Assembly (NCBI GenBank): GCA_963732865.1
Contig: CAVTBC010000001.1
Coordinates: 620,001 to 684,000 of the forward strand
Reading direction: 5' to 3'
From: JADLGL01 sp963732865
Lineage (GTDB): Bacteria > Pseudomonadota > Alphaproteobacteria > Rhizobiales > Kaistiaceae
Length of the DNA stretch: 64,000 nucleotides
Below, in pieces: positions 17,310-25,822 of the stretch. How positions within the stretch are numbered: position 1 is the stretch's first letter; each line of letters opens with the position of its first letter. The translations under genes were made by a program, and so were the position numbers. Below the pieces are notes generated by a model. That model made no database searches, was not told where the DNA came from, and was given only the letters and a program-made list of their open reading frames with translations.

Positions 17310-18164
17310 ATGGTTCAGCCTTCCGAACGGGTCGCAGATACGCCGCGGGTGAGCCCGGTGGCGATACCCAATCTGCTCACCTATGCCCGCATCGTCGCCG
17401 TTCCGGCGGTGGTGGCGAGCTTCTATATACCGGGCGCCGCGGGCCGGTTCACCGCGCTCGGCATCTTCATCCTGGCGGCAATCACCGACTTCTTCGACGG
17501 TTATCTCGCCCGCGCCTGGGGGCAGCAGTCGGCACTCGGGCGCATGCTTGACCCGATCGCCGACAAGCTGCTGGTCGCAGCGGCGCTGCTCATCCTCGTC
17601 GCCGAAGGCACCATACGCGACTGGTCGATCTGGGCGGCGCTCGTCATCCTGTCGCGCGAGATTCTCGTCTCCGGCCTTCGCGAATCATTGGCCGAAGTTC
17701 GGGTCAGCGTTCCGGTGACGCGGCTGGCGAAATGGAAGACCACCGTGCAAATGGTGGCGATCGCCTTTCTGCTCGTCAGTCCGGCCGAGGAAGCGATCGT
17801 CCCCTACACGGCCGAGATCGGGCTGACGCTGTTGTGGATCGCCGCGATCGTCACGCTCTACACCGGCTATGATTATTTCCGCGCTGGGTTCCGTCATCTG
17901 CTGGGCCAGGATTTCGTGAAGCTTCTCTATTTCGCAGGAGTCCGCGAGCGTATCGGCGTCGCCGAAGAAGAAGTCGCGCTGCCGGCGGAGTTGCGCAGTG
18001 CGGCCGATCTCGTCCGCTGGCTCCGCTCGCGCGGCCCCGACTATGACGCCGCCCTCACCGATCCGGCGATCCGCGTGGCGCTTGACCGCGAGCACGCGCA
18101 GCCCGATGCGCCGCTGGCCGGTGTGCGCGAAGCGGCCCTCTTTCCGCCGATGACCGGCGGCTAG
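17310..18164 (+). CDS. pgsA: Phosphatidylglycerophosphate synthase PgsA reading in frame into MoaD
   Basis: The single open frame of 284 codons joins two normally separate proteins. Residues about 15-200 are PgsA, a multi-pass inner-membrane enzyme making phosphatidylglycerophosphate; its signature ITDFFDGYLAR followed by LGRMLDPIADK is intact. From residue 203 (GTG at 17916) the sequence is a complete 82-residue MoaD, ending in the required FPPMTGG. In relatives, pgsA and moaD are adjacent but separate. A +1 shift near the end of the PgsA part would end it at TGA 17917-17919, overlapping the GTG as GTGA, a pattern seen at three other junctions here. So this is either a true fusion or the product of a one-base insertion. 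The start at 17310 is preferred over a GTG at 17277 because the extra residues are not conserved. Confidence 0.85.
   Translation: MVQPSERVADTPRVSPVAIPNLLTYARIVAVPAVVASFYIPGAAGRFTALGIFILAAITDFFDGYLARAWGQQSALGRMLDPIADKLLVAAALLILVAEGTIRDWSIWAALVILSREILVSGLRESLAEVRVSVPVTRLAKWKTTVQMVAIAFLLVSPAEEAIVPYTAEIGLTLLWIAAIVTLYTGYDYFRAGFRHLLGQDFVKLLYFAGVRERIGVAEEEVALPAELRSAADLVRWLRSRGPDYDAALTDPAIRVALDREHAQPDAPLAGVREAALFPPMTGG
17916..18164 (+). CDS. moaD: MoaD, molybdopterin synthase small subunit (same frame as pgsA)
   Basis: MoaD is a ubiquitin-like cytoplasmic sulfur carrier. Its C-terminal Gly-Gly is adenylylated and converted to a thiocarboxylate that MoaE uses to make molybdopterin. Residues from GTG 17916 (VKLLYFAGVRERIG) to MTGG give 82 residues, a complete MoaD of normal length. 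The gene is followed after 11 bases by moaE, the partner subunit. It shares a reading frame with pgsA with no stop between them, so independent translation from the GTG is proposed rather than shown. Confidence 0.75.
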   Translation: MKLLYFAGVRERIGVAEEEVALPAELRSAADLVRWLRSRGPDYDAALTDPAIRVALDREHAQPDAPLAGVREAALFPPMTGG

Positions 18165-18175
18165 AGCCCGCTGGC

Positions 18176-18655
18176 ATGAGCACCTCGCTCGCCCGCATCG
18201 CCGTGCAAACAGCGGCGATCGATGTCGCCGGCGAACTGGCCCGCCTGTCACAACTCGGCGGTATCGGCGCGGTGGCGAGCTTTGTCGGCATTTGCCGCGA
18301 CGAGGCTGGCCGCGTCGCGGCGCTTGAGCTTGAGCACTATCCCGGCATGGCCGAGTCGAAGATCGCGGAGATCGCGAACCAGGCACTGGCGCGCTGGGGT
18401 CTGGCGGGGCTGACGGTCGTCCATCGCAGCGGCCGCCTTAAGCCGGGCGACGTCATTGTTTTCGTCGGCGCTGCCTCGCCGCATCGCGACGCCGCCTTCC
18501 GCGCTGCCGAGTTCGTCATCGACTATCTGAAGACGGACGCGCCCTTCTGGAAAAAGGAGCACGCCGCCGATGGTTCGGCGCCGCGCTGGGTTGAGGCGCG
18601 CGCCTCGGACAACGCGGCGGCCGAGCGCTGGCGCCCCCCACCTGAGCCGGACTAG
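18176..18655 (+). CDS. moaE: Molybdopterin synthase catalytic subunit MoaE
   Basis: MoaE converts precursor Z (cPMP) to molybdopterin using sulfur carried by MoaD. It has 159 residues. Family blocks are clear: ELEHYPGMAE, the SGRLKPGD loop, the SPHRDAAFRA helix and the YLKTDAPFWKKE segment holding the catalytic lysines. It lies 11 bases downstream of moaD and overlaps the convergent GyrI-like gene by four bases. Confidence 0.95.
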   Translation: MSTSLARIAVQTAAIDVAGELARLSQLGGIGAVASFVGICRDEAGRVAALELEHYPGMAESKIAEIANQALARWGLAGLTVVHRSGRLKPGDVIVFVGAASPHRDAAFRAAEFVIDYLKTDAPFWKKEHAADGSAPRWVEARASDNAAAERWRPPPEPD

Positions 18656-19122
18656 CCGACCGTCATGGCCTCTGTTTCGCCGCCGACCAGATAATAGACG
18701 TCCGTCCGAAGCTTGGTCACGTCATCGGTCCAGTGACCGTAGACCTCCCAGCTTGGTGCGGCACTCGACCGATCACGCGTCCGGCACCACGATAGAATTG
18801 CTTCGTGGGCCTCGTGCAACCGGTCATAAGGGCCGAGGTGGACCGCGTGCGCAGCGACACCGGCCGGCGTCGAGGAAAGCCGGATCCTTTCGTTGCCCGC
18901 GAAGGGCAACGTCACTTCCGCCCCGACTTCGAGGTTGATCTTGCCATCCAGGTAGACGGCAATGTTCCTGCCACCGCCCTTAAATCCGGAGGCATGAAAG
19001 TAGTTCCACACCTCACCGCAGCCGGCGGGCACCACACGGGAAAGTTCCCCTTGCCGGGCGCGAAGCGCGATCACCGCGATCGGCTGCGCGCGGACCTCGA
19101 TGATCTCGACTTCGGGGCTCAT
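18652..19122 (-). CDS. GyrI-like small-molecule-binding domain protein
   Basis: This 156-residue stand-alone protein resembles the GyrI/BmrR effector-binding fold (SHS2 tandem), known from multidrug-response regulators and the gyrase inhibitor SbmC. Typical features are EVWNYFHASGF in the first half, the beta strand with HAVHLGPYDRLHEAH (a near-invariant xHxGPY block), and the late SWEVYGHWTDD. There is no DNA-binding domain and no signal peptide. It could bind or hydrolyse a xenobiotic; function unknown. It is seven bases downstream of ndk on the same strand. Confidence 0.75.
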   Translation of the reverse strand: MSPEVEIIEVRAQPIAVIALRARQGELSRVVPAGCGEVWNYFHASGFKGGGRNIAVYLDGKINLEVGAEVTLPFAGNERIRLSSTPAGVAAHAVHLGPYDRLHEAHEAILSWCRTRDRSSAAPSWEVYGHWTDDVTKLRTDVYYLVGGETEAMTVG

Positions 19123-19128
19123 CGTGCG

Positions 19129-19551
19129 TTAGCCGACGATCTCGGTTTCCGAGAACCAGTATGCAATCTCCTGCGCCGCCGTTTCCGCCGCATCGGAACC
19201 ATGCACGGAATTCTCGCCGATCGAATTGGCGAATTCCTTGCGGATGGTGCCGGGGTCGGCCTTGGCCGGATCGGTGGCGCCCATCACTTCGCGGTTCTTG
19301 GCGATCGCGTTCTCACCCTCGAGGACCTGAACCACGGTCGGCGCCGAGCTCATGAATTCGCAGAGTTCGTCGAAGAAGGGCCGTTCGCGGTGCACGGCGT
19401 AGAAGCCCTCCGCCTGGCGACGGCTCATCCACACACGCTTGGAGGCGATGATGCGAAGGCCCGCCGCCTCAAGCTTGGCGGTGATCGCGCCGGTCAGATT
19501 GCGCCGCGTGGCGTCCGGTTTGATCATCGAAAAAGTACGTTCCATGGCCAT
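19129..19551 (-). CDS. ndk: Nucleoside diphosphate kinase
   Basis: Ndk equilibrates nucleoside di- and triphosphates through a phosphohistidine. It has 140 residues, the normal length. The N terminus is MAMERTFSMIKPDATRR. The active-site histidine is in NSVHGSDAAE, where the alphaproteobacterial form has Ala after the Asp. Start at the first ATG (19551); a second ATG two codons on is possible. Confidence 0.97.
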   Translation of the reverse strand: MAMERTFSMIKPDATRRNLTGAITAKLEAAGLRIIASKRVWMSRRQAEGFYAVHRERPFFDELCEFMSSAPTVVQVLEGENAIAKNREVMGATDPAKADPGTIRKEFANSIGENSVHGSDAAETAAQEIAYWFSETEIVG

Positions 19552-19749
19552 CAGATGCTTCCGTCGGTTGAGAGTTGTCCTGCCATCGGGTGGCCATAGC
19601 GCCGCCCGACAAGGGGACTGTGACTGCTGAGCGAAGGCTTTCTAGTCGAAGATGGGCCGGCCCTTCAATCGGCGGGAGAGGCAAATCGTGCTATGATTCG
19701 TGACACGAGGGCACATGGGCGAAACATAGAACCTGCGAAGGAGCCTACG

Positions 19750-19965
19750 ATGCGACCTGCTCCAGGGACCAGTGTTTCACTGGAGAGCCGTGACGCTTCG
19801 GAATTCGAGGATTTGCTTAACAATGTCGCGAGGGCCCGCGACGAAGCCACCAGGCTGAAACTTGGCCTCACGTCCTATTTGCTTGATGTGGTTTGCCTCG
19901 ACCTGAATTCGATGGCGTCGGAGAACATACCGGGACGCGTGCCCGGAAAGCGCGGCCGGGCCTAG
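19750..19965 (+). CDS. Small hypothetical protein
   Basis: This 71-residue protein is not a family I recognise. The ATG at 19750 has GGAG eight bases upstream, which favours it over an in-frame ATG at 19693. The middle (about residues 18-55) reads as two amphipathic helices, with FEDLLNNVARARDEATRLK likely alpha-helical, followed by a basic Gly/Arg tail. It has no signal peptide and one cysteine. It stands alone between ndk (divergent) and oxyR (convergent, four-base overlap). Codon use looks like that of its neighbours. Confidence 0.6.
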   Translation: MRPAPGTSVSLESRDASEFEDLLNNVARARDEATRLKLGLTSYLLDVVCLDLNSMASENIPGRVPGKRGRA

Positions 19966-20852
19966 ACCCTCGCCGCACCGACTGTTTCTGCCAGGGCTAG
20001 AAAGTCCGCCGTGCGAGGGGAGCCCCTGCGCCAAGCGAGCCCAAGCATGCGTCCGGGCTGCGGCTCCTCGAAGGGGATGAGCCGCAACCTCGGATCGGCG
20101 CGGATGGCCGTGTCAGCGGCCAGTTCGGGAAGAAGCGTGACGCCCTGCCCGGCCGCTACCAACTCCAGGATCGTCGTCAGGCTGGTCGCGCCAAAGCTCT
20201 TCAGCCGCCGCGGGTCGATCATATGGCAGACCGCCAAGGCCTGATCCCGCAGGCAATGACCATCCGCCAGCAGCAGCAATTCGTCGCTCGGAACATCGCT
20301 CGCCTCTATCCGGTTCTTCCCGGCGAGCGGCGAGCGCGCCGGAACGGCGAGCATGAACCGGTCGGTCAGAGCCTCTGCCTCGGCCAATGCCGGATCGTCC
20401 AACGGTAGGCTGACGACGACCGCATCCAGAATGCCCTCCTTCAACTCGTCCACGATCGTCTCGGTGATCGCCTCGCGCAAAGTCAGGCGCAGTTGCGGAT
20501 AGCGGTTGGCCAGGGCCGGCAACAGGCGCGGCAGGAGGTAAGGCGCGACCGAGGGGATGATGCCCAACCGTAGCGGCCCCGACAGAACATCGCCGCCAGC
20601 AAATGCCAGTTCTTCCAGATCGCGCATGCCAGACAGGATCGCATCCGCCCGCTCGGCCACTTCGGCGCCAAGCGGCGTGAGATGCGGCGAGCCATGCCCT
20701 CGTTCCAGCAACGGCCCGCCGAGCGTGGTTTCCAGTTCCCGGATCTGCATCGACAGCGCCGGTTGAGTTACCCCAACCGCCTCGGCCGCCCGGCCAAAAT
20801 GGCCGGTCTTGGCCAAGGCATGGAAGTAGCGAAGCTGACGCGCCGTTATCAT
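19962..20852 (-). CDS. oxyR: OxyR, LysR-type hydrogen peroxide sensor
   Basis: This 296-residue LysR-family regulator has an N-terminal winged helix-turn-helix (about residues 1-60: RQLRYFHALAKTGHFGRAA) and a substrate-binding-like sensor domain. The two redox cysteines of OxyR are present with the exact spacing, C200 and C209, in HCLRDQALAVC. The start at 20852 gives the family-typical MITARQLRYF; upstream in-frame residues are in the regulatory region. It is divergent from katA, the classic OxyR target, and 143 bases separate them. Peroxide should oxidise the Cys pair and activate katA. Confidence 0.94.
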   Translation of the reverse strand: MITARQLRYFHALAKTGHFGRAAEAVGVTQPALSMQIRELETTLGGPLLERGHGSPHLTPLGAEVAERADAILSGMRDLEELAFAGGDVLSGPLRLGIIPSVAPYLLPRLLPALANRYPQLRLTLREAITETIVDELKEGILDAVVVSLPLDDPALAEAEALTDRFMLAVPARSPLAGKNRIEASDVPSDELLLLADGHCLRDQALAVCHMIDPRRLKSFGATSLTTILELVAAGQGVTLLPELAADTAIRADPRLRLIPFEEPQPGRMLGLAWRRGSPRTADFLALAETVGAARV

Positions 20853-20875
20853 CAGTATTTCTGATCGAATGATGC

Positions 20876-20888
20876 AATCGATACGATT
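20876..20888. promoter_or_regulatory. Candidate OxyR operator between oxyR and katA
   Basis: The only clear dyad in the 143-base divergent region is AATCG-ATA-CGATT. It sits inside a longer AT-richer stretch (about 20850-20895) containing GATCGAAT and GGTATTTATC, which resembles the spaced ATAG/CTAT half-sites of OxyR boxes only loosely. It lies 24 bases upstream of the oxyR start and about 107 upstream of katA, suitable for autorepression of oxyR and activation of katA. The assignment is inference. Confidence 0.4.
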
Positions 20889-20995
20889 GGTATTTATCGC
20901 CCGGATTTGCCATTGCTGCAAATCAAGGACTGGGCGCGGCCCGCCGTGCCACAGGCAAGTCCGTCGCCACGCAAACGAAATGAGAGGTCACGTCC

Positions 20996-22501
20996 ATGGC
21001 TGACAAGCCAACGCTCACCACGACTGCCGGCGCGCCGGTGCCGGACAACCAGAACTCGCTGACGGCGGGCCCAATGGGGCCGCTGCTGCTTGAGGACTAT
21101 CAGCTGATCGAGAAGCTGGCGCATCAGAACCGCGAGCGCATTCCCGAGCGGCCGGTCCACGCCAAGGGCTGGGGCGCTTACGGGACGCTGACGATCACCG
21201 GCGACATCTCGCAATACACCAAGGCGAAGGCGCTGCAGCCGGGTGCGGTCACGCCGATGCTGGCGCGCTTCTCGACCGTGGCAGGCGAGGCCGGCGCCGC
21301 CGATGCGGAACGCGACGTCCGCGGCTTCGCGCTGAAATTCTATACCGAGGAAGGCAACTGGGATCTCGTCGGCAACAACACACCGGTGTTCTTCGTCCGC
21401 GACGCGTACAAATTCCCGGACTTCATCCACACGCAGAAGCGCCACCCCAAGACCAATCTCCGTTCGCCGACGGCGATGTGGGATTTCTGGTCCCTATCGC
21501 CGGAGAGCCTGCATCAGGTGACGATCCTGTTCTCCGATCGCGGCCTGCCGGTCGGCGTGCGCAACATGAACGGCTACGGATCGCACACCTATTCTCTGAT
21601 CAACGACAAGAATGAACGCGTCTGGGTGAAGTTCCACTTCAAGACGATGCAGGGCCACAAGCACTGGACCAATCACGAGGCTACCGAGATCGTCGGCCGC
21701 ACGCGTGAATTGACGCAGGAAGACCTCTTCAGCGCCATCGAGAACGGCCACTTCCCGAAGTGGAAGGTCCAGGTCCAGATCATGCCGGAGTTCGACGTCG
21801 GCAAGCATTGGTACAACCCGTTCGACCTAACCAAGGTATGGCCGCATGGCGACTATCCGCCGATCGACATCGGCGTGATGGAGCTCAACCGAAATCCGGA
21901 AAACTACTACGCCGAGATCGAGCAGGCCGCGTTCGCCCCGTCGAACAAGGTGCCGGGCATCGGCTATTCGCCGGACAAGATGCTGCAGGCGCGCGTTTTC
22001 TCCTATGCCGACGCGCACCGCTACCGGCTCGGCACGCATTACGAAGCGCTGCCTGTCAACGCGCCGAAATCCGGCGCCGTCGACTATCACAAGGATGGGC
22101 CGATGCGGTTCTTCGCCAATGGCACCAATCCCGATGCCTATTACGAGCCGAACTCGTTTGGCGGCCCGGTTGAGAAGCCGTCGGCCAAGGAGCCACCGCT
22201 GACGCTCACCGGCGCAGCGGACCGCTACAATCACCGCGACGGCAATGACGACTACCGGCAGGTGGCGGCGTTGTTCGCCCTGTTCGACGAGGGCCAGCGC
22301 GGGCGTCTGTTCCTGAACCTCGCCGAGGCGATGTGGGGCGTGCCACAGGAAATCATCGACCGGCAGCTCGCGCATTTCGACAAGGTGCATCCGGACTATG
22401 GCGCCGGCGTCCGCGCCGCGCTGTCGCATGTGACGCGGCAACAGGCAGCCGAGACGGCCCAGCAGCAAATCAGGCCCGACGCCGATGAGGCGGCCGAATA
22501 G
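20996..22501 (+). CDS. katA: Catalase (monofunctional, heme)
   Basis: This 501-residue small-subunit catalase breaks down hydrogen peroxide. The distal histidine lies in VHAKGWGAYG near residue 55, the Asn and Phe segment in NNTPVFFVRDAYKFPDF, and the proximal heme-ligand Tyr in RVFSYADAHRYRLG. The length and absence of a C-terminal flavodoxin-like domain put it with small-subunit clade 3 types. GAGAGG precedes the ATG. OxyR, transcribed divergently, is its probable regulator. Confidence 0.96.
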   Translation: MADKPTLTTTAGAPVPDNQNSLTAGPMGPLLLEDYQLIEKLAHQNRERIPERPVHAKGWGAYGTLTITGDISQYTKAKALQPGAVTPMLARFSTVAGEAGAADAERDVRGFALKFYTEEGNWDLVGNNTPVFFVRDAYKFPDFIHTQKRHPKTNLRSPTAMWDFWSLSPESLHQVTILFSDRGLPVGVRNMNGYGSHTYSLINDKNERVWVKFHFKTMQGHKHWTNHEATEIVGRTRELTQEDLFSAIENGHFPKWKVQVQIMPEFDVGKHWYNPFDLTKVWPHGDYPPIDIGVMELNRNPENYYAEIEQAAFAPSNKVPGIGYSPDKMLQARVFSYADAHRYRLGTHYEALPVNAPKSGAVDYHKDGPMRFFANGTNPDAYYEPNSFGGPVEKPSAKEPPLTLTGAADRYNHRDGNDDYRQVAALFALFDEGQRGRLFLNLAEAMWGVPQEIIDRQLAHFDKVHPDYGAGVRAALSHVTRQQAAETAQQQIRPDADEAAE

Positions 22502-22548
22502 CAGGTCCCCGGCCGAGACCTCCCCCCTTTCCTCCCGGCCGTCACTGG

Positions 22549-22578
22549 CGCCCTTCCTCCCCAACCGGAGGGAGGGCG
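22549..22578. terminator. Terminator-like hairpin between katA and rsgA
   Basis: A 12-13 pair stem (CGCCCT-T-CCTCC with GGAGG-G-AGGGCG, one G-U wobble) and a six-base loop lie between the convergent ends of katA and rsgA. No clear T run follows on either strand, so it could be a terminator or an RNA-stabilising hairpin for both transcripts. Confidence 0.5.
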
Positions 22579-22583
22579 TCTGC

Positions 22584-23645
22584 CTATTCCTCGGCGGGTC
22601 GGCCGCGCTTCTGGCGCTTGATCGCCTTGTAGAGTTTGCCCTGCGTACGAAAATGCGCGTGGCGTTCGGCGATCGAACGGGTGTTGTGCTCGTCCTCGCG
22701 CTGCAATTTGCGAAACCGCTCCAGGCGGTCGGGATCGAGCGATCCGTCCTCGATCGCGGCCAGCACGGCACACCCGGGTTCGGTTTCATGACGGCAATTG
22801 GTGAAGCGACACTCGGCCGCCAGCGCGACGATATCCTCGAACACGCCCTCGACGCCTTCCTTGGCGTCCGAGAGCTGCAGTTCGCGCATCCCCGGCGTAT
22901 CGATCAGCCAAGCGCCGGACGGTAGCTTGTGCAGCGATCGGTGCGACGTGGTGTGACGGCCTTTGGCATCATCCTCGCGAATCGGCGCGGTGGCTTCGGC
23001 CCCGCCGGTGAGCGTGTTGATCAGCGTGGATTTGCCAACGCCGGACGACCCCATCAGCGCAATGGTCTGGCTATTGCCGAGCCAGGGGCCAAGCAACGCT
23101 TCAACCTCGGCGTTGCGAGCGTCGCAGATCAGCACCAATAGCTGCGGGTCGAGCCCGCGGGCGGCGGCGGCGTAGGTGCCGGGATCCTCGGCGAGGTCGC
23201 CCTTGGTGAGCAGCAGGATCGGCTCGACGCCGGCTTCATTGGCGAGCGCCAGATAGCGTTCGAGCCTCGCCAGGTTGAAGTCGTCATTGCAGGAGGAAAC
23301 GACCAGCAGCGTGTCGACATTGGCTGCCAGCAATTGAACGCGGTTCTCCCGGCCCGCGGCCCGGCGCTTGAACAGGCTCTTGCGTTCGAGGAGGCGGGTC
23401 ATGGCGGTGCCATCCTCCGTGAGCATGACCCAGTCGCCGACCGTGGCCTGCCCGGTTTCCCCGCCGAGATCATAGCGCTGGAGCACCCGCCTTTCCCGGT
23501 GACCCGGTGGCACGACGACAATCTCGTCGCGATGAACCACGGTGACGCGGGCGGGAACGCCGGAGGCGATCTCTGCCTCTGTCAACTGCGATTGAAAGAA
23601 TGGCGACCAGCCATAGGCGGCAAGGTCGGAGGGGTTTGCGTTCAT
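22584..23645 (-). CDS. rsgA: Ribosome small subunit-dependent GTPase A
   Basis: RsgA is a late 30S assembly factor with a circularly permuted GTPase domain. In the 353-residue protein the motifs appear in permuted order: G4 (LLTKGD), then G1 (MGSSGVGKST), then G3 (DTPGMREL). An N-terminal OB fold precedes them, and a C-terminal zinc site CRFTNCRHETEPGC follows. The tail is basic (KRQKRGR). The start MNANPSDLAAYGW at 23645 matches the family; an 18-codon upstream extension is not needed. Confidence 0.95.
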   Translation of the reverse strand: MNANPSDLAAYGWSPFFQSQLTEAEIASGVPARVTVVHRDEIVVVPPGHRERRVLQRYDLGGETGQATVGDWVMLTEDGTAMTRLLERKSLFKRRAAGRENRVQLLAANVDTLLVVSSCNDDFNLARLERYLALANEAGVEPILLLTKGDLAEDPGTYAAAARGLDPQLLVLICDARNAEVEALLGPWLGNSQTIALMGSSGVGKSTLINTLTGGAEATAPIREDDAKGRHTTSHRSLHKLPSGAWLIDTPGMRELQLSDAKEGVEGVFEDIVALAAECRFTNCRHETEPGCAVLAAIEDGSLDPDRLERFRKLQREDEHNTRSIAERHAHFRTQGKLYKAIKRQKRGRPAEE

Positions 23646-23754
23646 GTCTCGCTCGATCAGTGCGGCGCCCTCAGGAACGCGCAGGCCTCGTTGGACCACC
23701 GCTTCGGCGGCAGTGGCAGTCTGGCGAAAAGACTGATCGAATGGGAGTGAAGGT

Positions 23755-23769
23755 GCCGCCTCAGGCGGC
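23755..23769. other. Small perfect hairpin in the rsgA / ABC-F divergent region
   Basis: GCCGCC-TCA-GGCGGC forms a six-pair stem with a three-base loop. It is followed by a GCGATC direct repeat (GCGATCCCGCGATC). The surrounding 272 bases (23646-23917) hold no gene and should carry the two divergent promoters, but no convincing -35/-10 pair is seen. Confidence 0.3.
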
Positions 23770-23917
23770 GCGCGATCCCGCGATCAGCCCGTTGGATGCT
23801 TCGACAGTCACCATGCACCTCCCCCGGCCCGGTTGATCGCAGGCCCAACGCGATACGCGTGGCTGCCATCTCCGTCAACGGCTTGCATCCATCGCCGCGC
23901 CGCGGGACAAGCCCCCC

Positions 23918-25798
23918 ATGCTGCAACTGAACGACATCACCTATCGGATCGGGGCGCGGACGCTTCTCGACAAAGCAAGCCTCAGCCTGCCTGACGGCGC
24001 GCGCGCCGGACTGGTCGGCCGCAACGGCGCGGGCAAGTCTACGCTGTTCCGCATCATCACCGGCGAAATCGAGAGCGAGAGCGGCTCGGTCGCCATGCCG
24101 CGCAATGCGCGGATCGGACAGGTGGCGCAGGAAGCCCCCTCCGGCGAGACGCCGCTGATCGATGTCGTGCTTGCCGCCGACCGTGAGCGCGCCTCCCTCC
24201 TCGCTGCGGCAGACACGGAAACCGATCCGCACAAGATCGCCGAGCTGCATATGCGGCTGGCGGATATCGATGCGCATTCGGCGGAGGCGCGCGCGGCGTC
24301 GATCCTGGCCGGCCTCGGCTTCGACGCCGAGGCGCAGCGGCGTCCCTGCTCCGCCTTCTCCGGCGGCTGGCGGATGCGCGTCGCCCTCGCCGCCGTCCTC
24401 TTCGCCGAGCCGGACCTGCTCCTGCTCGACGAGCCGACCAACTATCTCGACCTCGAAGGCGCGCTCTGGCTCAACGGCTTCCTCGCCCGCTATCGCAGCA
24501 CGGTCATCGTCATCTCGCATGATCGCGACCTGCTCGACGAAGCGGTCGATACGATCGTCCATCTCGACCAGACCAAGCTCGTCACCTATCGCGGCGGCTA
24601 CAGCCAATTCGAGCGCCAGCGCGCCGAGCGGCAAGCGCTGCAGGTGAAGCTGCGCAAGAAACAGCAGGAGCAGCGGCAGCATCTCGAGGCCTTCGTCGAG
24701 CGGTTCCGCGCCAAGGCATCCAAGGCCAAGCAGGCGCAATCGCGCGTCAAGGCCCTGGAGCGGATGGGCCCGATCACCGAGATGATCGACGAGCACGTCT
24801 TCCCTTTCGCGATCCCGAGCCCCGACCGCCTCGCCGCGCCACCGATCATCGCCATGGACGACGTCGCGGTCGGCTACGACGCGGCGTCGCCGGTGCTGCG
24901 GCACCTCGATATCGCCCTTGGCAATGACGACCGGATCGGCCTTCTCGGCAAGAACGGCAACGGCAAGTCGACGCTTGCCAAGCTGCTGTCGGCGCGGCTC
25001 GCGCCGCTGGACGGCACGCTCCGCCGCAGCGGCAAGCTGAAGGTTGGCTTCTTCGCGCAGCATCAGCTCGACGAACTGAATCCGAAGCGATCGGCGTTCG
25101 ACCATGTGCGCGATCGGCTTCCCGATGGCAGTGAGGCTTCGGTCAGGGCGCGCACCGGCGCGCTCGGCTTTCCCGGCAAGAAGATGGACACGCCGACAGG
25201 CGATTTGTCCGGCGGCGAGAAGGCGCGTTTGCTGCTTGGCCTCGCTGCCTTCGGCGGCGTCGATCTACTGATCCTCGATGAGCCGACCAACCATCTCGAC
25301 ATCGACAGCCGCGCCGCGCTGATCCGGGCGCTTAACGACTACAATGGCGCGCTGATTATCGTTTCCCATGACCGCCACCTGCTGGAAGCGACGGTGGACC
25401 GGTTGTGGCTGGTCGCGGATGGAACGGTGCGCTCCTATGACGGCGATCTTGGCGACTATCGCCGGATGGTCATTGGCGGTCCGAGCGAACGGAACAAGGG
25501 ACCTTCGGCCCCGGCCAAGGACCGCCGACGCGAGGCGGCGCGGAAGCGCGACGCGGTCGCCCCGCTGCGCAAGCAGATCAAGGATGCCGAGCTTGAGATC
25601 AGCAAACTCCAGGGCGAGGTCCGCCGGATCGATGCTGTTCTTGCCGGGCCCGAACTCTATCGCGGCGACAGCGCGGCGATGGCCGTTCAAGCCAAGAACC
25701 GCGCCGATGCCCTGACGTCACTGGAGCGCGCGGAAACACGCTGGCTCGATCTGTCGGCCAAGCTCGATGCGTTGATGACGGAATCGCAGGAATACTAA
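23918..25798 (+). CDS. ABC-F family ATPase (translation factor type)
   Basis: This 626-residue soluble protein has two ABC cassettes on one chain and no membrane segment, as in Uup/YheS/EttA-like proteins that act on the ribosome. Cassette 1 has Walker A GRNGAGKST (near residue 37), signature FSGGWRMR and LLLLDEPTNYLD. A charged linker of about 80 residues (KKQQEQRQHLEAFVERF...) follows. Cassette 2 has GKNGNGKST, LSGGEKARLLL and LDEPTNHLD. The C-terminal region (about 540-626) is a predicted coiled coil. The family member most like it is YheS, but subfamily choice is tentative. Confidence 0.92.
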   Translation: MLQLNDITYRIGARTLLDKASLSLPDGARAGLVGRNGAGKSTLFRIITGEIESESGSVAMPRNARIGQVAQEAPSGETPLIDVVLAADRERASLLAAADTETDPHKIAELHMRLADIDAHSAEARAASILAGLGFDAEAQRRPCSAFSGGWRMRVALAAVLFAEPDLLLLDEPTNYLDLEGALWLNGFLARYRSTVIVISHDRDLLDEAVDTIVHLDQTKLVTYRGGYSQFERQRAERQALQVKLRKKQQEQRQHLEAFVERFRAKASKAKQAQSRVKALERMGPITEMIDEHVFPFAIPSPDRLAAPPIIAMDDVAVGYDAASPVLRHLDIALGNDDRIGLLGKNGNGKSTLAKLLSARLAPLDGTLRRSGKLKVGFFAQHQLDELNPKRSAFDHVRDRLPDGSEASVRARTGALGFPGKKMDTPTGDLSGGEKARLLLGLAAFGGVDLLILDEPTNHLDIDSRAALIRALNDYNGALIIVSHDRHLLEATVDRLWLVADGTVRSYDGDLGDYRRMVIGGPSERNKGPSAPAKDRRREAARKRDAVAPLRKQIKDAELEISKLQGEVRRIDAVLAGPELYRGDSAAMAVQAKNRADALTSLERAETRWLDLSAKLDALMTESQEY

Positions 25799-25822
25799 GG
25801 CGCCCGAAGGCAACCGCACGAC

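Noticed and set aside
23657..25105. Long open frame (482 codons) on the minus strand
   Set aside because: It lies opposite the ABC-F ATPase, has biased composition typical of antisense frames in high-GC DNA, and shows no recognisable domain.
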